Shown piece by piece: positions 11,560 through 23,042 of a DNA stretch of 64,000 bases. The notes beneath the pieces are model-generated. The model had not been told where the DNA came from and made no database searches. It saw nothing but the letters and a program-made list of their open reading frames with translations. A program made the position numbers and the translations under genes. Within the stretch, counting starts at the first letter, position 1. Each line of letters starts with the position of its first letter. Source of the stretch: Gentiana macrophylla (lineage: Eukaryota; Streptophyta; Magnoliopsida; Gentianales; Gentianaceae). The stretch is from assembly GCA_026214975.1 (NCBI GenBank), contig JAOBSW010000247.1, positions 78,995 through 142,994 of the forward strand, read 5' to 3'.

Positions 11560-13100
11560 CGGGTTGCCTCCCGGTAGCGCTTTTGGTTAATGTCGTTTGC
11601 TCGACAACCCAAAAATTTTCAACCCGGTTCGGGCGGTGAGGCCTCTTTCCGAATCATTCTTGATTTCCTCGGGGTCAATAGTATGGATCCCACAAAAACA
11701 AAGTCTCGCCAACGTATTGGCCATATCAAGAAACTTCAGTATCCACTTAGTTCCTATGATTCTTCTCTTCTTCTTTTTAGGTTTCGATTCCACAAGTCGA
11801 GGTGTATCATCGTAATCACAATATCATCAAAGAATTCACAGAGACGTAAATCATCGGGTTCCAAAAGATCGGAGCTGTCTTGACTAGGGACGTCGTTTAG
11901 ATGGAAAACCTTTGGTCGTTCCTTTTGTTGACCAATATAGTGTTTCAACCGATGACCATTCACTCGAACAACTCTCCTCGCTTATTTTTCAATTCGACGG
12001 CTCCACTAGGAAAACTCGAGAAATTTCAAAGGGCCGGACCAACGGGTGCGTAGCTTACCGGAAAGCAGATGTAACCTGGTATTATATAGTAAAACCCATT
12101 CGCCTCTTTGAATTTCTATGCTTGATTTTCTTGTCGTGAAGAAGTTTAGTCCTCTCTCATCGATTCTTGAGCTCGTGAGGCTCGAGTCTCGAACTCATCA
12201 AGCTCCCTGCAATCGCAACAATCGCTTTTCTCGCATAAGCTGGTGTCAAAGTTTAAGAATTTAATAGCCTGCAATGCTCTGTGCTCAAGCTCGATTGGCG
12301 GTGTGGCGAGGCCTTACCATAAACCATCTCAAACGGAGACGTGCCAATAGGAGTTTTGAAAGTCATCCCTGTAGGCCCAGTACATCATCCGCCGGCTCCA
12401 ATCCGTCCTATGAGAATTCACCGCCTTCTCAAGAATGCTTTTCGAGCTTCGGTTACTTACTTCAACTTGTCCACTGCCCGAGGGTGATAAAGGGTAGCGA
12501 TTTTGTGTTTCACCCCATATCGTTCTAAAATCTTTCTAATGGAGTATTGCGAAGTGAGTTCCTAAATCACCGATGAGCTCGTGGACAACCAAACCCCAGT
12601 AAAAATGTTTTTCCTCGGGAAGCTCTTGACCACCTTGTGGTCGTTCCGCTGATGTTGCTATTGCCTCTACCCATTTTGACACGTAGTCAACGCGAGACTG
12701 AGAATGTACTTGTTCCCATACGAGGATGGAAACGGTCCCATGAAGTCAATACCCCATACGTCGAAAACTTCACATTGTTGAATGGGGTGTAGGGGCATGT
12801 CCATTCACCGAGAAAGTTTACGGTCTGTTGGCACCGGTCACAACCTTTACAAAACTCTGTATCCTTAAAATTGTCGGCCAAGTAGAAACCGGATTGAAAA
12901 ATCTTCGCAGCAGTCTTCCCAGCTCCATAATGACCTCCTCCCACAGTCCGTCATGGCATTGCTCTATAATGTCCTCTCGCTTCGAACTCGAGGACACACC
13001 TACGGAGTAATCCATCCTTACAACGCTTGAAGAGAATAGGGTCGTCCCACACATAATAGTTCAAATCCGAAAAGAATTTCTTCTTTTCTGTTGATATGTC
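11560..13100 (-). pseudogene. Athila integrase, fragmented
   Basis: Read leftward from 13050, the HHCC zinc-binding domain is visible as HYGAGKTAAKIFQSGFY ... EFCKGCDRCQQ (about 12800-12930), the N-terminal fold of Gypsy integrases. The core and C-terminal parts continue to about 11560 in mixed frames and end with a PGGNP-like tail before the poly-A (plus-strand T) run. Integrase would join the cDNA to chromosomal DNA in the nucleus. Several frame changes and stops (for example at 12687 and 12818) make it inactive as read. The zinc-finger motif makes identification firm; the core residues could not all be placed. Confidence 0.75.
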
Positions 13101-13369
13101 GGTCAGGGTCGGGATATCTCACGCTCAAGAAGTTTGCAAAAGGTACAAACCAAGGAGAACCTTTTCGAAGCAGGCGAGGAGTAACCTCGCACGCATCAAT
13201 GGTCATGAGTTGCTCGGTTGGAAAATCAATTCCAATTTCATCCGACTCTCATTTGATGATCATCGGTCACCGAGACATGTGATCGGCTACCACATTCTTG
13301 CTACCCTTCTTGTCCCGGATATGAACATCAAACTCTTGTAAAATCAAGATCCATCTCATCAAACGAGGC

Positions 13370-14570
13370 TTGGCATCAGCCTTGCTCAATGAGATACTTC
13401 AATGCGTAAATGGTCCGTCGATTGTGACTTCCGACCCAAGCAAATAGCTTCTAAATTTATCCATGGCAAAAACTACTGCCAACAACTCCTTCTCAGTTGT
13501 TGCATAATTTACTTGCGTTGGGTTTAAAGTGTGACTAGCGTAGTAGATGGGTTGGAACCTTCCGTCCACTCTCTGACCTAACACCGCACCGACTGCATAA
13601 TTAGAAGCATCACACATAAGCTCGAAGGAGCTTTCGGTCTGGTGCTATAAGAATTGGCGAGGTAACCAACTTGTCTTTTAATTCTTTAAACGCTCTTTCA
13701 CATTCAGGGGTAAAAACAAACTTCACATCCTCTCTTAAGAGAGTTGACAAAGGCTTGGCTATCTTAGAAAAGTCTTTAATGAACCGCCTATAGAATCCAA
13801 CATGACCCAAGAATCCTCTTACTTCTTACAGTTTTGGGGTATGTCATTTTTTCAATAGCTTTTACCTTCGCTTTGTCAACCTCTATACCTTCCTTGGACA
13901 CCTTGTGTCCAAGAACAATTCCTTCTTCCACCATTAGGTGGCACTTCTCCCAATTTAAGACTAAGTCCTTCTCTATGCACCGGGACGTAACTTTATCAAG
14001 ATTGTGTAAACAGTGGTCTAAATCGCCCCCGAATACAGAGAAGTCATCCATAAAAATTTCCATCACCTTCTCCACTAAACCATTGAAGATAGCCAAAGCA
14101 TACATCTTTGAAATGTAGCCGGTGCATTGCAGAGACCAAATGGCATTCTTCGGTAAGCGAAAGGTACCGGAGAGGGGGTGAAGGTAGTCTTTTCTTGATC
14201 GATTGGGGTCGATAGCTATCTGAAAGTATCCGAATAGCCATCCAAAAACAATAAAATTGCTTGCCACTAAGCCTCTCAAGGAGTGGTCAATGAATGGCAA
14301 AGTGGAAGTGGTCTTTAGAGTTACCTCATTTAGTCTTCTCGTAGTCGATGCAAACTCTATAACCAAAGTGACTTGTCGTAAGGCAATCTCTTCCCCTTTT
14401 CATTCTTTTCAATAGTTATCCCTCCTTTCTTTGGCACCACCTGAGTGGGGCTTACCCATTCACTATCGGCTATTGGGTAGATGATACCCATGTCAAGCAA
14501 TTTGATGATTTCCTTCTTAACGATTTCCTCGCATGTGAGGGTTTAGCCTTCTCTCGAGGTCGTCGCACCT
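13370..14570 (-). pseudogene. Athila reverse transcriptase and RNase H, frameshifted
   Basis: RT begins at about 14560 with an EIIKLLDMGIIYPI-like entry and SEWVSPTQVVPKKGG. The catalytic FMDDFSVFGG box is in the frame at 13788-14366, followed by LVLNWEKCHLMVEEGIVLGHK. The frame then shifts, and VGFYRRFIKDFSKIAKPL (13610-13810) leads to RNase H starting MCDASNYAVGAVLGQR with ATTEKELLAVVFAMDKFRSYL (13399-13617). Order and wording are those of Athila RT-RNase H, which copies RNA to DNA and removes the RNA strand. The FMDD aspartates are present; at least three frame changes separate the blocks. Confidence 0.9.
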
Positions 14571-15369
14571 TCTTCGATCCTCAACGATCCCGATCTTATG
14601 CATACAGATATCGTGGCTTATCCCCTTAATATCTCCCACTTGCCAACCAAAGGCGAGGATATTATCTTGCAAGCACTTTGATAAGCTTTTCTTCCTCCTT
14701 CGGTTCTAACTTAGATGAAATGATCAAAAGGAGCTTATCACCGTCCCTCGAAAAATGTATTTCAAGTGTTGAGGCAAGGGTTTCAACACTAAATCTGACG
14801 GTGGCTTCTCCACACTTGGTCTCAATTTATCTCCTTAAGCTCTAGATCTCCAAGCTTATTATAAGGCTCAAGCATCATGGCCTCCCAGCAGACATGGGCC
14901 TCATCTCCTTTTGCAAATCTGGGCATATCACCATGCCTCTCCTCATCTTCTTTCCTACCACCTCGTGGTAATCGTAACTTTCCTTGTCAATCTCTTCTAA
15001 AAATTTTATCCACTCCTCATTAGTCCAAGTTGCGAGATAGTTTATTGAATTCTTCCTCATCCCAACTACCCATGAACACTTGTTTATCATACTCATCGCT
15101 GAAATCGCCCTCAATAGCTAAACAAGTGTCACTCGACGGTGCTTCAACGCATTGCCCACATTGAACTTTATGCTCTCATCCTCCAAATGTAGGGTTACTT
15201 CACCACCTGTAGAATCTAGTAAGGCACGGGCAATTTGCAAGAAAAGGTCTTCCAAGGATCAAGGGGGTTTCTCATCATTGGTCATATCCATGATTACCCA
15301 ATCATTTGGGTATATGAAGTTTTAACCTTGACCAACACATCTTCTACAATTCCCTTGCATATTTCACAC

Positions 15370-15520
15370 TTCTATCCGCAAGTTGAAGAGAAATAGGTTT
15401 AAGCGTAATAGATTTATCCAATCCAAGAGATTGGAAGATTGACGTAGACATCAGATTGATTGATGCTCCCGAATCGCATAGAACATTGTGGAAATCCTGT
15501 TCCCGATAGTACATGAAATC
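15370..15520 (-). pseudogene. Athila aspartic protease core
   Basis: On the minus strand around 15490-15385 one reads CDSGASINLMSTSIFQSLGL followed by a block ending LQLADRSVKYARE. This is the retropepsin DSGA active site with the flanking pattern of plant Gypsy proteases. A stop follows shortly after, and the domain is not joined in frame to RT. The 14,570-15,370 linker is Asp/Glu/Lys-rich with no motif I recognise. Confidence 0.8.
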
Positions 15521-15849
15521 GTAAATCTACCAGTGGTCGGGACACTTCACGGAAGTTTAGTCGGGTGATTGCCGAGCATTCTCCATTCAATACTATGTGC
15601 TCGAGCTCTTGGAGCTTCTTTTGAACTTATCTGCGCCCTTTATAAACTTTGTATACTTTGGCATTCTACCAAAAGATCAACTAATGGAATGTTTGCCTCA
15701 AGATTCTTGAGCAAGTCGATTATCTTCTTATACTCTTTATCATTGTTAATGACAACTTGTTTTTGCTAGGTGGGTAAGGAGATCAAAGCAAAGTCTTCCT
15801 CAAGAAAGTGCTTCTTTGCCGTCTTATCATTGATTGCTTTGTCTTCCCT

Positions 15850-17600
15850 ATCCTTCCACCTCACATGCTTCCCGTAACTTAACTTAGATTCGACTTCTTC
15901 TCAAGATTCTTCTCTTCATCATCGAATTCTCAACTTTCACCTTTTCTTGAGCATTTTCTCTTTCACTTGGATCAATAGTAGTCCCAACATCCTTCTGAGG
16001 AGAACAAAGATCTTCCCCTCCTGCGTCTCTGCTCACAGGAGGGGCTACTCATTTCCCTGGTTGGCCTGACTGCCAACCGCTTTCCCACTCCTCAGTTTTA
16101 TAGCATTCAGCTCATCTTGACCATAGTTCCATGGTGCAAATGAGATCGGTGCAAGAATTCGGTCATTTTGGACTGGATTAACCCCTCGGGGTTCTTCTCA
16201 ATAAAACTCGGCAAATGACCTTGAGGTCGACTTGCTTGTCGCCCGAAATTTGTCCCATTTGCACCTCCAAATTTCTCATCAGATCTTGGTCGAGTACTTA
16301 AAGCATTTGCCAATTGAGTGTTGGCCGTGATTTGCTCGCTCAACTTTTGTTCTAAGATGCGAAATGATTGATTTTGATTTTTGCGGTGGATTGGTGTTCC
16401 ATGTTGGTCGATAGTTGGATTGAAAATTGCTTTGATTAGGCCTGGGGCCTGAAAATGATGGGGTTTCTTTGCCCGGAAGGTCACTCCATCGGAAACCAGG
16501 GTGGTTCGGTTATAATTGAATCCTTGAGTGTTTTGATTCGACCGAAGGTCGATAGTTTTGAGAAGTGAATGTATTCACTTCTTCCGAATGCAACAATAGA
16601 TGACATCGATGGAACGCGTGCCCAACGGTATCGCAATTTTGGCAAACGACATTGTTTTGAACAGCCTTTGACTCGTGAGATCGGGTCAAGCCGGCATTGA
16701 TTACTACGATGGCCTTGGCCATGGCAATTGTCACACACAAGACTTTGAACATTCATTGCCGTCACTTGCTTCGTAGTGCGGCCAATCGAGCTTTTAGAGA
16801 CGTGGTCTCATCTACCTCATACTTCCTCGCAATGAGCTTTTTCGATTGGGACGACTGCATGATAGTAGGGCATAATTATACTTTGCAATATCTTCAAACA
16901 ACATCCATCCTCATCGGTGTCTTTCTAAATGCACCTCCAGCAGAACTATTCACCATTCCTTAGTCAATTCGGTCAAACCATCAGAGAAAGTGTTGATCAA
17001 TCTTTGTTTGTCCAAATTTATGGTGGGGCACTTTCTCAAGAGAGTCTTAAATCGTTTCCATGCATCGTAAAATGATTCCTTCTCGGATTGCACAAAAGTG
17101 AATATCTCGATTCGAGAAGATGAGCCGTCTTTGCAGGTGGAAAGAAATCGCTCAGAATTCTTTCTCCAACTCCTCCCACGAAGTAATGGATTCGACTGGT
17201 AAGGATTTATACCATTCTTTCGCTTCTCCTCCCGGTGAGAAGGGAAAAGTTTCATCTTTAGGGCGTCCTCAAGTGACCCCTTTGATTAAAATAGTCCCGC
17301 ACGATTCTAGAAATGAGTGAATGTGATCGTGCGGGTCCTCGATGGAAAATCCATGAAATGTGGAACCTCTCACCGCATTGATTAAAGAAGTTTTGAGTTC
17401 GAAATTATCGGCCGTGATTTCGGGAATCACTTAACGCAGGATTAACTTTCACTGTAGATGGCATGGCAAAGTCCGCCAATGTCCGTTGATCTCGCCATTT
17501 CCTCAACCTGGGCTCCTCCTTGAGCTTCTCCTCGGCGTATCCTTCAGGATCGTTTCCTTCCGTGGTTCCTCGTCCGTCGGGTCCAAATAACCGAAACAAA
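15850..17600 (-). pseudogene. Athila gag, frameshifted
   Basis: The retrotransposon gag core is seen at 16950-17255 (minus): an RGRSWRKNSERFLSTC-like block, then EIFTFVQSEKESFYDAWKRF, LLRKCPTINLDKQ and INTFSDGLTE. This matches Athila gag, where the aromatic-rich 'YEAWERF' helix is typical. Downstream, 16107-16484 carries a Gln-rich segment with ILEQKLSEQITANTQLANAL, and 16510-16752 has a Cys/His-rich nucleic-acid-binding stretch (CDNCHGQGH and CQNCDTVGHAFHRC in neighbouring frames). The reading frame is split into at least four pieces. Confidence 0.8.
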
Positions 17601-18115
17601 CGTCTGTTTGGTCGGCGATGGTTCGCTCTATCTCCGGATTATACAAAAGTGGTCCCCGTGAGTTCGAGTTTGCATAAACTACGTTTGGGCACCAACACCT
17701 AAATCACGAGGTTTGGGATTTTATCCTTATGCTTCGCAGAGTGGGATTCACCGAGAATCCATCACCCAACCTCAATGATTGAAACGTGTTCCGTGTTTTT
17801 TTCTCTCTTTCTCGTAATTACCGAATCCACTCGGTATTTATCGAGAATTTTTTAAATTTTTTTTTAATTTTTTTAGAATTAAAAAAAAGCTATACTAAAA
17901 CAAAGCCAAACTCAAACAGTCTAAACAAATAAAAGAAACAAAATACTATAAAACTAATACGTAGCGTAAAAGCGAGCTAAAAGAAAATATTTTTTCTCTC
18001 TCGGTAATTACCGAAAGATTTTTTTTTTTTTTTTTTTATTTTTTTATTGTTTAAGACTAAAATGTATAACTTAGTTGACAAAAAAAACCGAAACGAAAAT
18101 TTTCCGTGCAAGTCC

Positions 18116-18134
18116 CCGGCAACGGCGCCAAAAC
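18116..18134 (-). other. Primer-binding site, tRNA-Asp type
   Basis: Immediately inside the 5' LTR the minus strand reads TTGGCGCCGTTGCCGGGGA. It is complementary to the 3' end of plant tRNA-Asp, the primer reported for the Athila lineage. This anchors both orientation and lineage. Confidence 0.88.
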
Positions 18135-18135
18135 T

Positions 18136-19879
18136 TGTTCGCGGTTTTATGCAAAGCAAAAGATAACAAGTAATAAAATAAAACCGATGTCACGACCCCA
18201 AGTGCGAAGGCTCGCAGCTAGTGGTGAAACCGGATCGTATCCATGAGGACTTGTACGAAAAAGAGTCTTTGCCTTCGATTTCTTTTATAAAGTTGATGAT
18301 TATGATCTCGGATTTTCAATTAACAAACTAAGGTAGCAAAGCGTGAAAAGAAAGACAATACGTGAAAATTTGTTTAAAGAAAGATTAAAATAACTAGAAC
18401 ACACCATTGATCCACCACCCCACCGAAAAAATAACAAGAAAGACACATATTCATTCGTAAGTTCTTGGATTATTATTCGCTAAAGAGGCATTTTCCCTTT
18501 CGGTTCATCGCCTTTTAATTAGTTCACCACTCGGTACAACTAAAGCATTTACGGATCAAAGATATGGATATAAATCCTAATCTAATAACATTCACCTCAA
18601 CTTACGTATGTTGGAAGAATATTATCATTCTCCTTCACGGTAATCTACTTAATTCATCAACTTCCGTATCTAAATTCGAATATCATGCAACACACATATT
18701 GTTCATACACATTGCACTTAAACAAAGTAAAACATGAAGGAAGAACAAGATAACTTACTTAAAATGAATTAAAGCGAAATCCTTATTTATTCGGTGATGG
18801 TGGCTTCACAACGATGGTTCTAGCTTAGAGACCTTAGCCAATCATCCTCGATTATGATTTCGAGAATCGGGGCGTAGCTCAAAGATTACAACAAGATTAC
18901 TATTCTAATTTATTCTCGTGATAACGCCTACAGAGTATTTACATAAAAGACGGAAAAGTAAAAGCTTGGCCAAAAGTGACCAAGGAGGGCGCTTTATGGA
19001 TGGAAATGAGGGAGTTCTTATAGGGAGAGTTGAGGGAGGTGTATAAGGAGAGGTTGTAGTTGAGGAGATATATTTTTGGGAGAATATCTTAGGAATATTC
19101 TCAAGTTTGTTATAAGCGTGTGGGAGGTGATAATGACTTTGCATGTGAAGGTGAGGAGTCACTAAAATAAAGATGGAGTTTGTTATGACTCATCATCATC
19201 ATCATTAAGGAGCACATGGAGTAACATGCATCAAACTTGGCCAAAATATCTCCGGTTCGTCCGTAATTCCAGTAGATTCGGTAAAAAATCATAACTTGAG
19301 TTGTAGACCTCCGATTGACGTGATTCAAAATGCGTTGGAAAGCTCATTTTAGTATCTACAACTTTCGTCAAGAACTCTTCCCCTGAAAATGCCTCTAAGT
19401 CGGGTAAAATTTCCATCGAAAACAGGTTACGGTAGAAGACGTTGGAAAATATTGATCCGTTGATCTCGTAAACTCGTGGCATCTTCTTCTTTCCTCAAAA
19501 TCCATCTTTTAGGCCTCAAAATATAATGTTACGTGGCATATTTTGAAATACTTGATCACCAAGTTTGGGCGAATCGAATCGAGCTTTCTTTATTCGAATC
19601 GAGCTTTCTTCTTAATCTTCATCGATCTTCGTTTAAGCTCCTCATTTAACATGCAAGCGCATCTACATTCATGATAACATCGTGCAAAATGTAACATCTC
19701 ATATTCAAAGATTTTTATCAATGAAACCACATAATTAACACAAATTTGCACTTAACCACTTTTAAAACTCATTTGCTCAATAATTCGATTAAACCCTTGA
19801 TTTCTATGCAAATTATACGAATATGGAGGAAATTGTTATAAAATATAACATTAGAAATCGTATAAAATCACCCTAAACA
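18136..19879 (-). repeat. 5' LTR of the Athila element (1744 bp)
   Basis: Direct repeat of 7916-9660, TG...CA bounded, followed at 19880 by TSD CTCTC and the resumed Copia sequence. It contains the element promoter for minus-strand transcription; I could not place the TATA box with confidence. Confidence 0.92.
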
Positions 19880-19884
19880 CTCTC

Positions 19885-20780
19885 TTTCTTCCTTTAAATT
19901 AAATCATGTCCTTTGTGTTCCTTCTCTTTCTCGTAATTTGCTTTCAGTTCAAAAATTTTGTAGTGACAATTCTGTATCTATTGAATTCTTACCTGACTCG
20001 TTTTTGGTGAAGGATTTGAGGACGGGCAAATGCCTCCACCAGGGACAAGTCAGTGATGGAGCCTATCTGTGGTCTTCTGTGACTCTTTTCGCTTCTCTGC
20101 GCCCAAAGCCTCTGCTGCTACCTGGCATCGTCGCTGCGGCCATCCTGCTTTTCCTGTCATTCAAAATCTCGCCAAAAATAATTTTTTAGAATTATCTTCT
20201 GTTTCTTCTACTTATTGTGATTCCTGTCTTTGTAATAAAAGCCACCGGCTCCCCTTTTCTGATTCGACGTTATGTACTGTTAAACCTTTGGAGGTCATTT
20301 ATTCAGATGTTTGGACATCCCCTGTTTATTCAGTTGATGATTTCAAGTATTATGTTTTATTTGTTGATCATTTTACTTGGTTCATGTGGATATACCCGTT
20401 AGCTTGTAAATCCGATGTTTATGCCACCTTTGTCAAATTCAAAAAATATGTCGAAAAATTGCTAGATACTTCTATCAAAACTCTTTACTCTGACAATGGA
20501 ACCGAGTATATCAAACTGCGTCCATTCCTTGCTGACCATGGCATCTCTCACTTCACATCTCCCACCTACACGCCTCAGCACAATGGTATCTCTGAACGGC
20601 GTCATCTCAGACATTATCAAACCGCCTCGACCCTCCTAGCTCATGCCTCCATGCCGATCACTCATCGGGTCCCATATGCGGTCGGCAAAATTTGTCTCAC
20701 CTCATCAATCGAATGCCCACAAAAATCTTGACATGCTCTCACCTCATCTTAAACTCTTCTCGCCCCTCCTAATTATTCAA
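19885..20780 (+). pseudogene. Copia pre-integrase and integrase
   Basis: After the Athila insertion the Copia frame resumes with a pre-integrase block, then TWHRRCGHP ... YCDSCLCNKSHRLPF (about 20117-20250), the HHCC zinc domain. The catalytic core follows: IYSDVWTSPV (first Asp, about 20305), FVDHFTWFMWIYPL, LYSDNGTEY (second Asp, about 20495) and HNGISERRHL (Glu, about 20595). All three DDE residues are visible. Frame 20069-20731 holds most of the domain; it breaks near 20730 before the C-terminal region. The enzyme would insert cDNA into the genome. Confidence 0.88.
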
Positions 20781-20796
20781 AACTTAGAGTCTTTGG

Positions 20797-22320
20797 TTGT
20801 CTCAGTGTTACCCATGGCTTAAACCATATAATAATCACAAACTTGAGTCTTCCTCTAAACCTTGTGTTTTCCTTGGCTACTCACTCGCACAAAGTGCCTA
20901 CCTTTGCTATGATTTATCTGCATCCCGTATGTATACATCCCGTGATGTTCGTTTTGTGGAGGATATTTTTCCGTTTGCTACCGTGCACTACCGACCCTCT
21001 CTCCTTCCACCGATCGCTCTATTGCCTCCTCGAGTCCTACGAACCCACCTGATGTTCCAGTCAATCACTTTCCCTTCATGAAAACCCCCCAACCCGAGGC
21101 CACCCCTGTCCAACCCGAGAGTTCTACTCCTCAACCCGCGGCCACCCCTGTCCAAACCGAGAGTTCTACTCCTCAACCCGAACGCTCCTCTTCGTCTCCA
21201 TCTCCTGCTTCCTCCACCGATGTCTCCGGCAGTGATTCCACCCCTTCTCCTGTTTCCACCTCTACCTCCCCTCCACCTCCTCCCCCACCACATCCTATGA
21301 CTACCCGCTCTCGAAACCAAATATACAAGCCTCGTACGATCTTCACCCTCCAAGCTCAGTTACAAAACCGCTACCTTGAAACAGAACCCTCTACCCTCAA
21401 GCAGGCCTTGCAGTGCCCGCAGTGGTGTGTTGCGATGTCGGCGAATATAGTGCGCTTCTTCGCGAATGATACGTGGTCCTTGGTTCCACCGCCCTCGGAC
21501 TTGAATGTTGTTGGCTGTAAATGGGTGTTCAGGATTAAGCGCAAACCGGATGGTTCGATTGATAAGTACAAGGCTCGGCTAGTTGCCAAAGGGTTTACAC
21601 AACGGCCTGGTTTGGATTATTTTGTGACCTTTAGTCTTGTCGTTAAGCACGTTACGATTCGCCTTTGTTCTAGTATCATGCGGTTTCCATGGGTTGGTGC
21701 CTTCGTCAGCTCGATGTCAATAATGCCTTTCTGCAGGGGACACTAGCTGAAGATGTCTACATGTGTCAACCGCCTGGGTTTGAGGATGCTACAAAACCCA
21801 CGTTTGTGTGTAAGCTTCGCAAGGCGATTTATGGCCTCAAGCAGGCACCTCGTGCCTGGTATCATGAGCTTAAAACTTTTGTTCTTACCATGGGTTTTGT
21901 TAATTCGGTGGCTGATCCGTCGCTGTTTATTTGTCGCACGTCAACCAGTATTACTATGCTCTTGGTATATGTCGATGATATTATTGTCACAGTAGCTCAC
22001 GCGGCGGTTCGAGTATCATTGATCACTTGGGTCTAGTTTCTATTAAGGATCTAGGTCCCTTATCGTATTTTTTGGGTGTTAAAGTTACACATTCTGCTCT
22101 GGGCATGCTCCTCACGCAGACCAAGTACACTCGCGACTTACTGTCTCAGGTCCATATGGAGGAATCCAAGCCAGTTTCCACACCTATGCCTGCTGATGCC
22201 TTTTCTGGTGACCCTGTTGTCTCTCCAGCTTTTTCAGACCCTACTCAGTATCGCCAGATTCTGGGGGCTTTACAAGATTTATGTTTTACACGGCTTGATA
22301 TTCGATTCATTTGTTAACAA
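20797..22320 (+). pseudogene. Copia linker and reverse transcriptase
   Basis: The linker holds a FLGYSLAQSAYLCYD block and a Pro/Ser-rich stretch with a 42-bp tandem duplication (21090-21173, 14 residues per copy). RT follows: WSLVPPPSDLNVVGCKWVF, YKARLVAKGFTQ, then in a new frame LDVNNAFLQG, KLRKAIYGLKQAPRAW and the catalytic LLVYVDDIIVT (about 21960-21990). A third frame (22027-22317) has IKDLGPLSYFLGV, LLTQTKYTRDLL and PTQYRQILGAL. Expected residues such as the YVDD aspartates are intact; two frameshifts (near 21690 and 22020) separate the pieces. Confidence 0.9.
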
Positions 22321-22895
22321 GCTAGCTCGCTTTATGCATGCCCGACCGAGTACCATTGGATGTTAGTCAAGCGTGTGTTTGCGTTACTTATCCGGCACCA
22401 CCACCACGGGTTTCTGATTATATCGGGATTCACCGTTGGCTCTGCATGCTTTCTCGATTCGGATTGGGAGGAATAAGGAAGCGGGTTATACTTCCACCTC
22501 GCTTATATAGTCTTCTTGGGTAGAATGCGATTTCTTGGAGCTCCAAGAAGCAAAACTCGCTCTCGTTCGTCCACCAAGCGAATACAGATGTGTTGGCCGA
22601 CACGGCGGCAGAGATTGCTTGGTCGACCTATCGCGCTGCAGATCTCGGTTTCGGTTCGTTCTACGCCGGTGATTTTTGTGATAATTTAGGTGCCCTTCGA
22701 CTAAGCGCCAATCCAGTGTTTCACTCACGAACGAAGCATGTTGCTATCGATTATCACTTCATTCGTGAGCATGTTGAGCGAGGACTTGTTCGTGTTGCTC
22801 GGGTAGCTATCACGATCGATTGGTCGATGTTCTCACCAAGCCAACGCCACGCTTATCTTTTTCTACTTTTATTTCCAAGCTTGGCCTTCAGTTGG
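22320..22895 (+). pseudogene. Copia RNase H, frameshifted
   Basis: The last pol domain removes RNA from the RNA-DNA hybrid. Readable blocks are an AEIAWSTYRAADLGF-like stretch, then FCDNLGALRLSANPVFHSRTKHVAIDYHFIREHV (22590-22800, typical Copia wording around the conserved Asp and His). The end reads like 'DVLTKPTPRLSFSTFISKLGLQ' in mixed frames. The purine-rich 3' terminus and 3' LTR follow directly. Confidence 0.85.
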
Positions 22896-22911
22896 CACGT
22901 CGACTGAGGAG

Positions 22912-23042
22912 CGATTAGACGATAACTTATATTTAATTATTTGTGTATTTACGTTTATAGCCTTGTGGCTCGCTATATAAACTCATTGTAATGGTTTGTG
23001 TTAATTCAATGACAAATACATTGTTATTCAACTAATCTATCA
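22912..23042 (+). repeat. 3' LTR of the Ale-like Copia (131 bp)
   Basis: Identical to 6461-6590 apart from the first two positions. A short purine-rich stretch (actgaggag, about 22902-22910) precedes it as the probable polypurine tract, and TSD CACAG follows at 23043-23047. Confidence 0.9.

Larger units (their letters stand above)
7916..19879 (-). mobile_element. Athila-type Ty3/Gypsy retrotransposon nested in the Copia element
   Basis: LTRs at 7916-9660 and 18136-19879 are nearly identical. TSD CTCTC lies at 7911-7915 and 19880-19884, and the total length is 11,964 bp. Transcription is on the minus strand: the right LTR is the 5' LTR, followed leftward by a tRNA-Asp PBS, leader, gag, protease, RT, RNase H, integrase, a long 3' region and a purine tract. 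RT and RNase H wording (MDDFSVFG, NWEKCH, EGIVLGHK, VGFYRRFIKDFSKIAKPL, MCDAS) and the tRNA-Asp PBS are characteristic of the Athila lineage. Stops and frameshifts break all domains. Athila elements often have an env-like frame in the 3' region; I see none here. Confidence 0.92.
6461..23042 (+). mobile_element. Ale-like Ty1/Copia retrotransposon, interrupted by a nested Athila element
   Basis: A complete Copia element with short LTRs: left 6461-6590, right 22912-23042. Target duplication CACAG lies at 6456-6460 and 23043-23047. Without the Athila insertion (7916-19879 plus one TSD copy) it is about 4.6 kb, the usual size of Ale/Retrofit elements, which also have very short LTRs. Order is gag, protease, integrase, RT, RNase H on the plus strand, which is the Copia order. 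The LTRs are identical by eye after their first two bases, implying a young insertion. Even so, the reading frame is broken in several places. Confidence 0.9.

Noticed and set aside
11590..11883. Plus-strand frames inside the Athila element (also 13834-14118, 16697-16963)
   Set aside because: They are shadows of minus-strand pol and gag.
20988..21353. 121-codon Gly/Arg-rich minus-strand frame
   Set aside because: Antisense shadow of the Pro/Ser-rich Copia linker.
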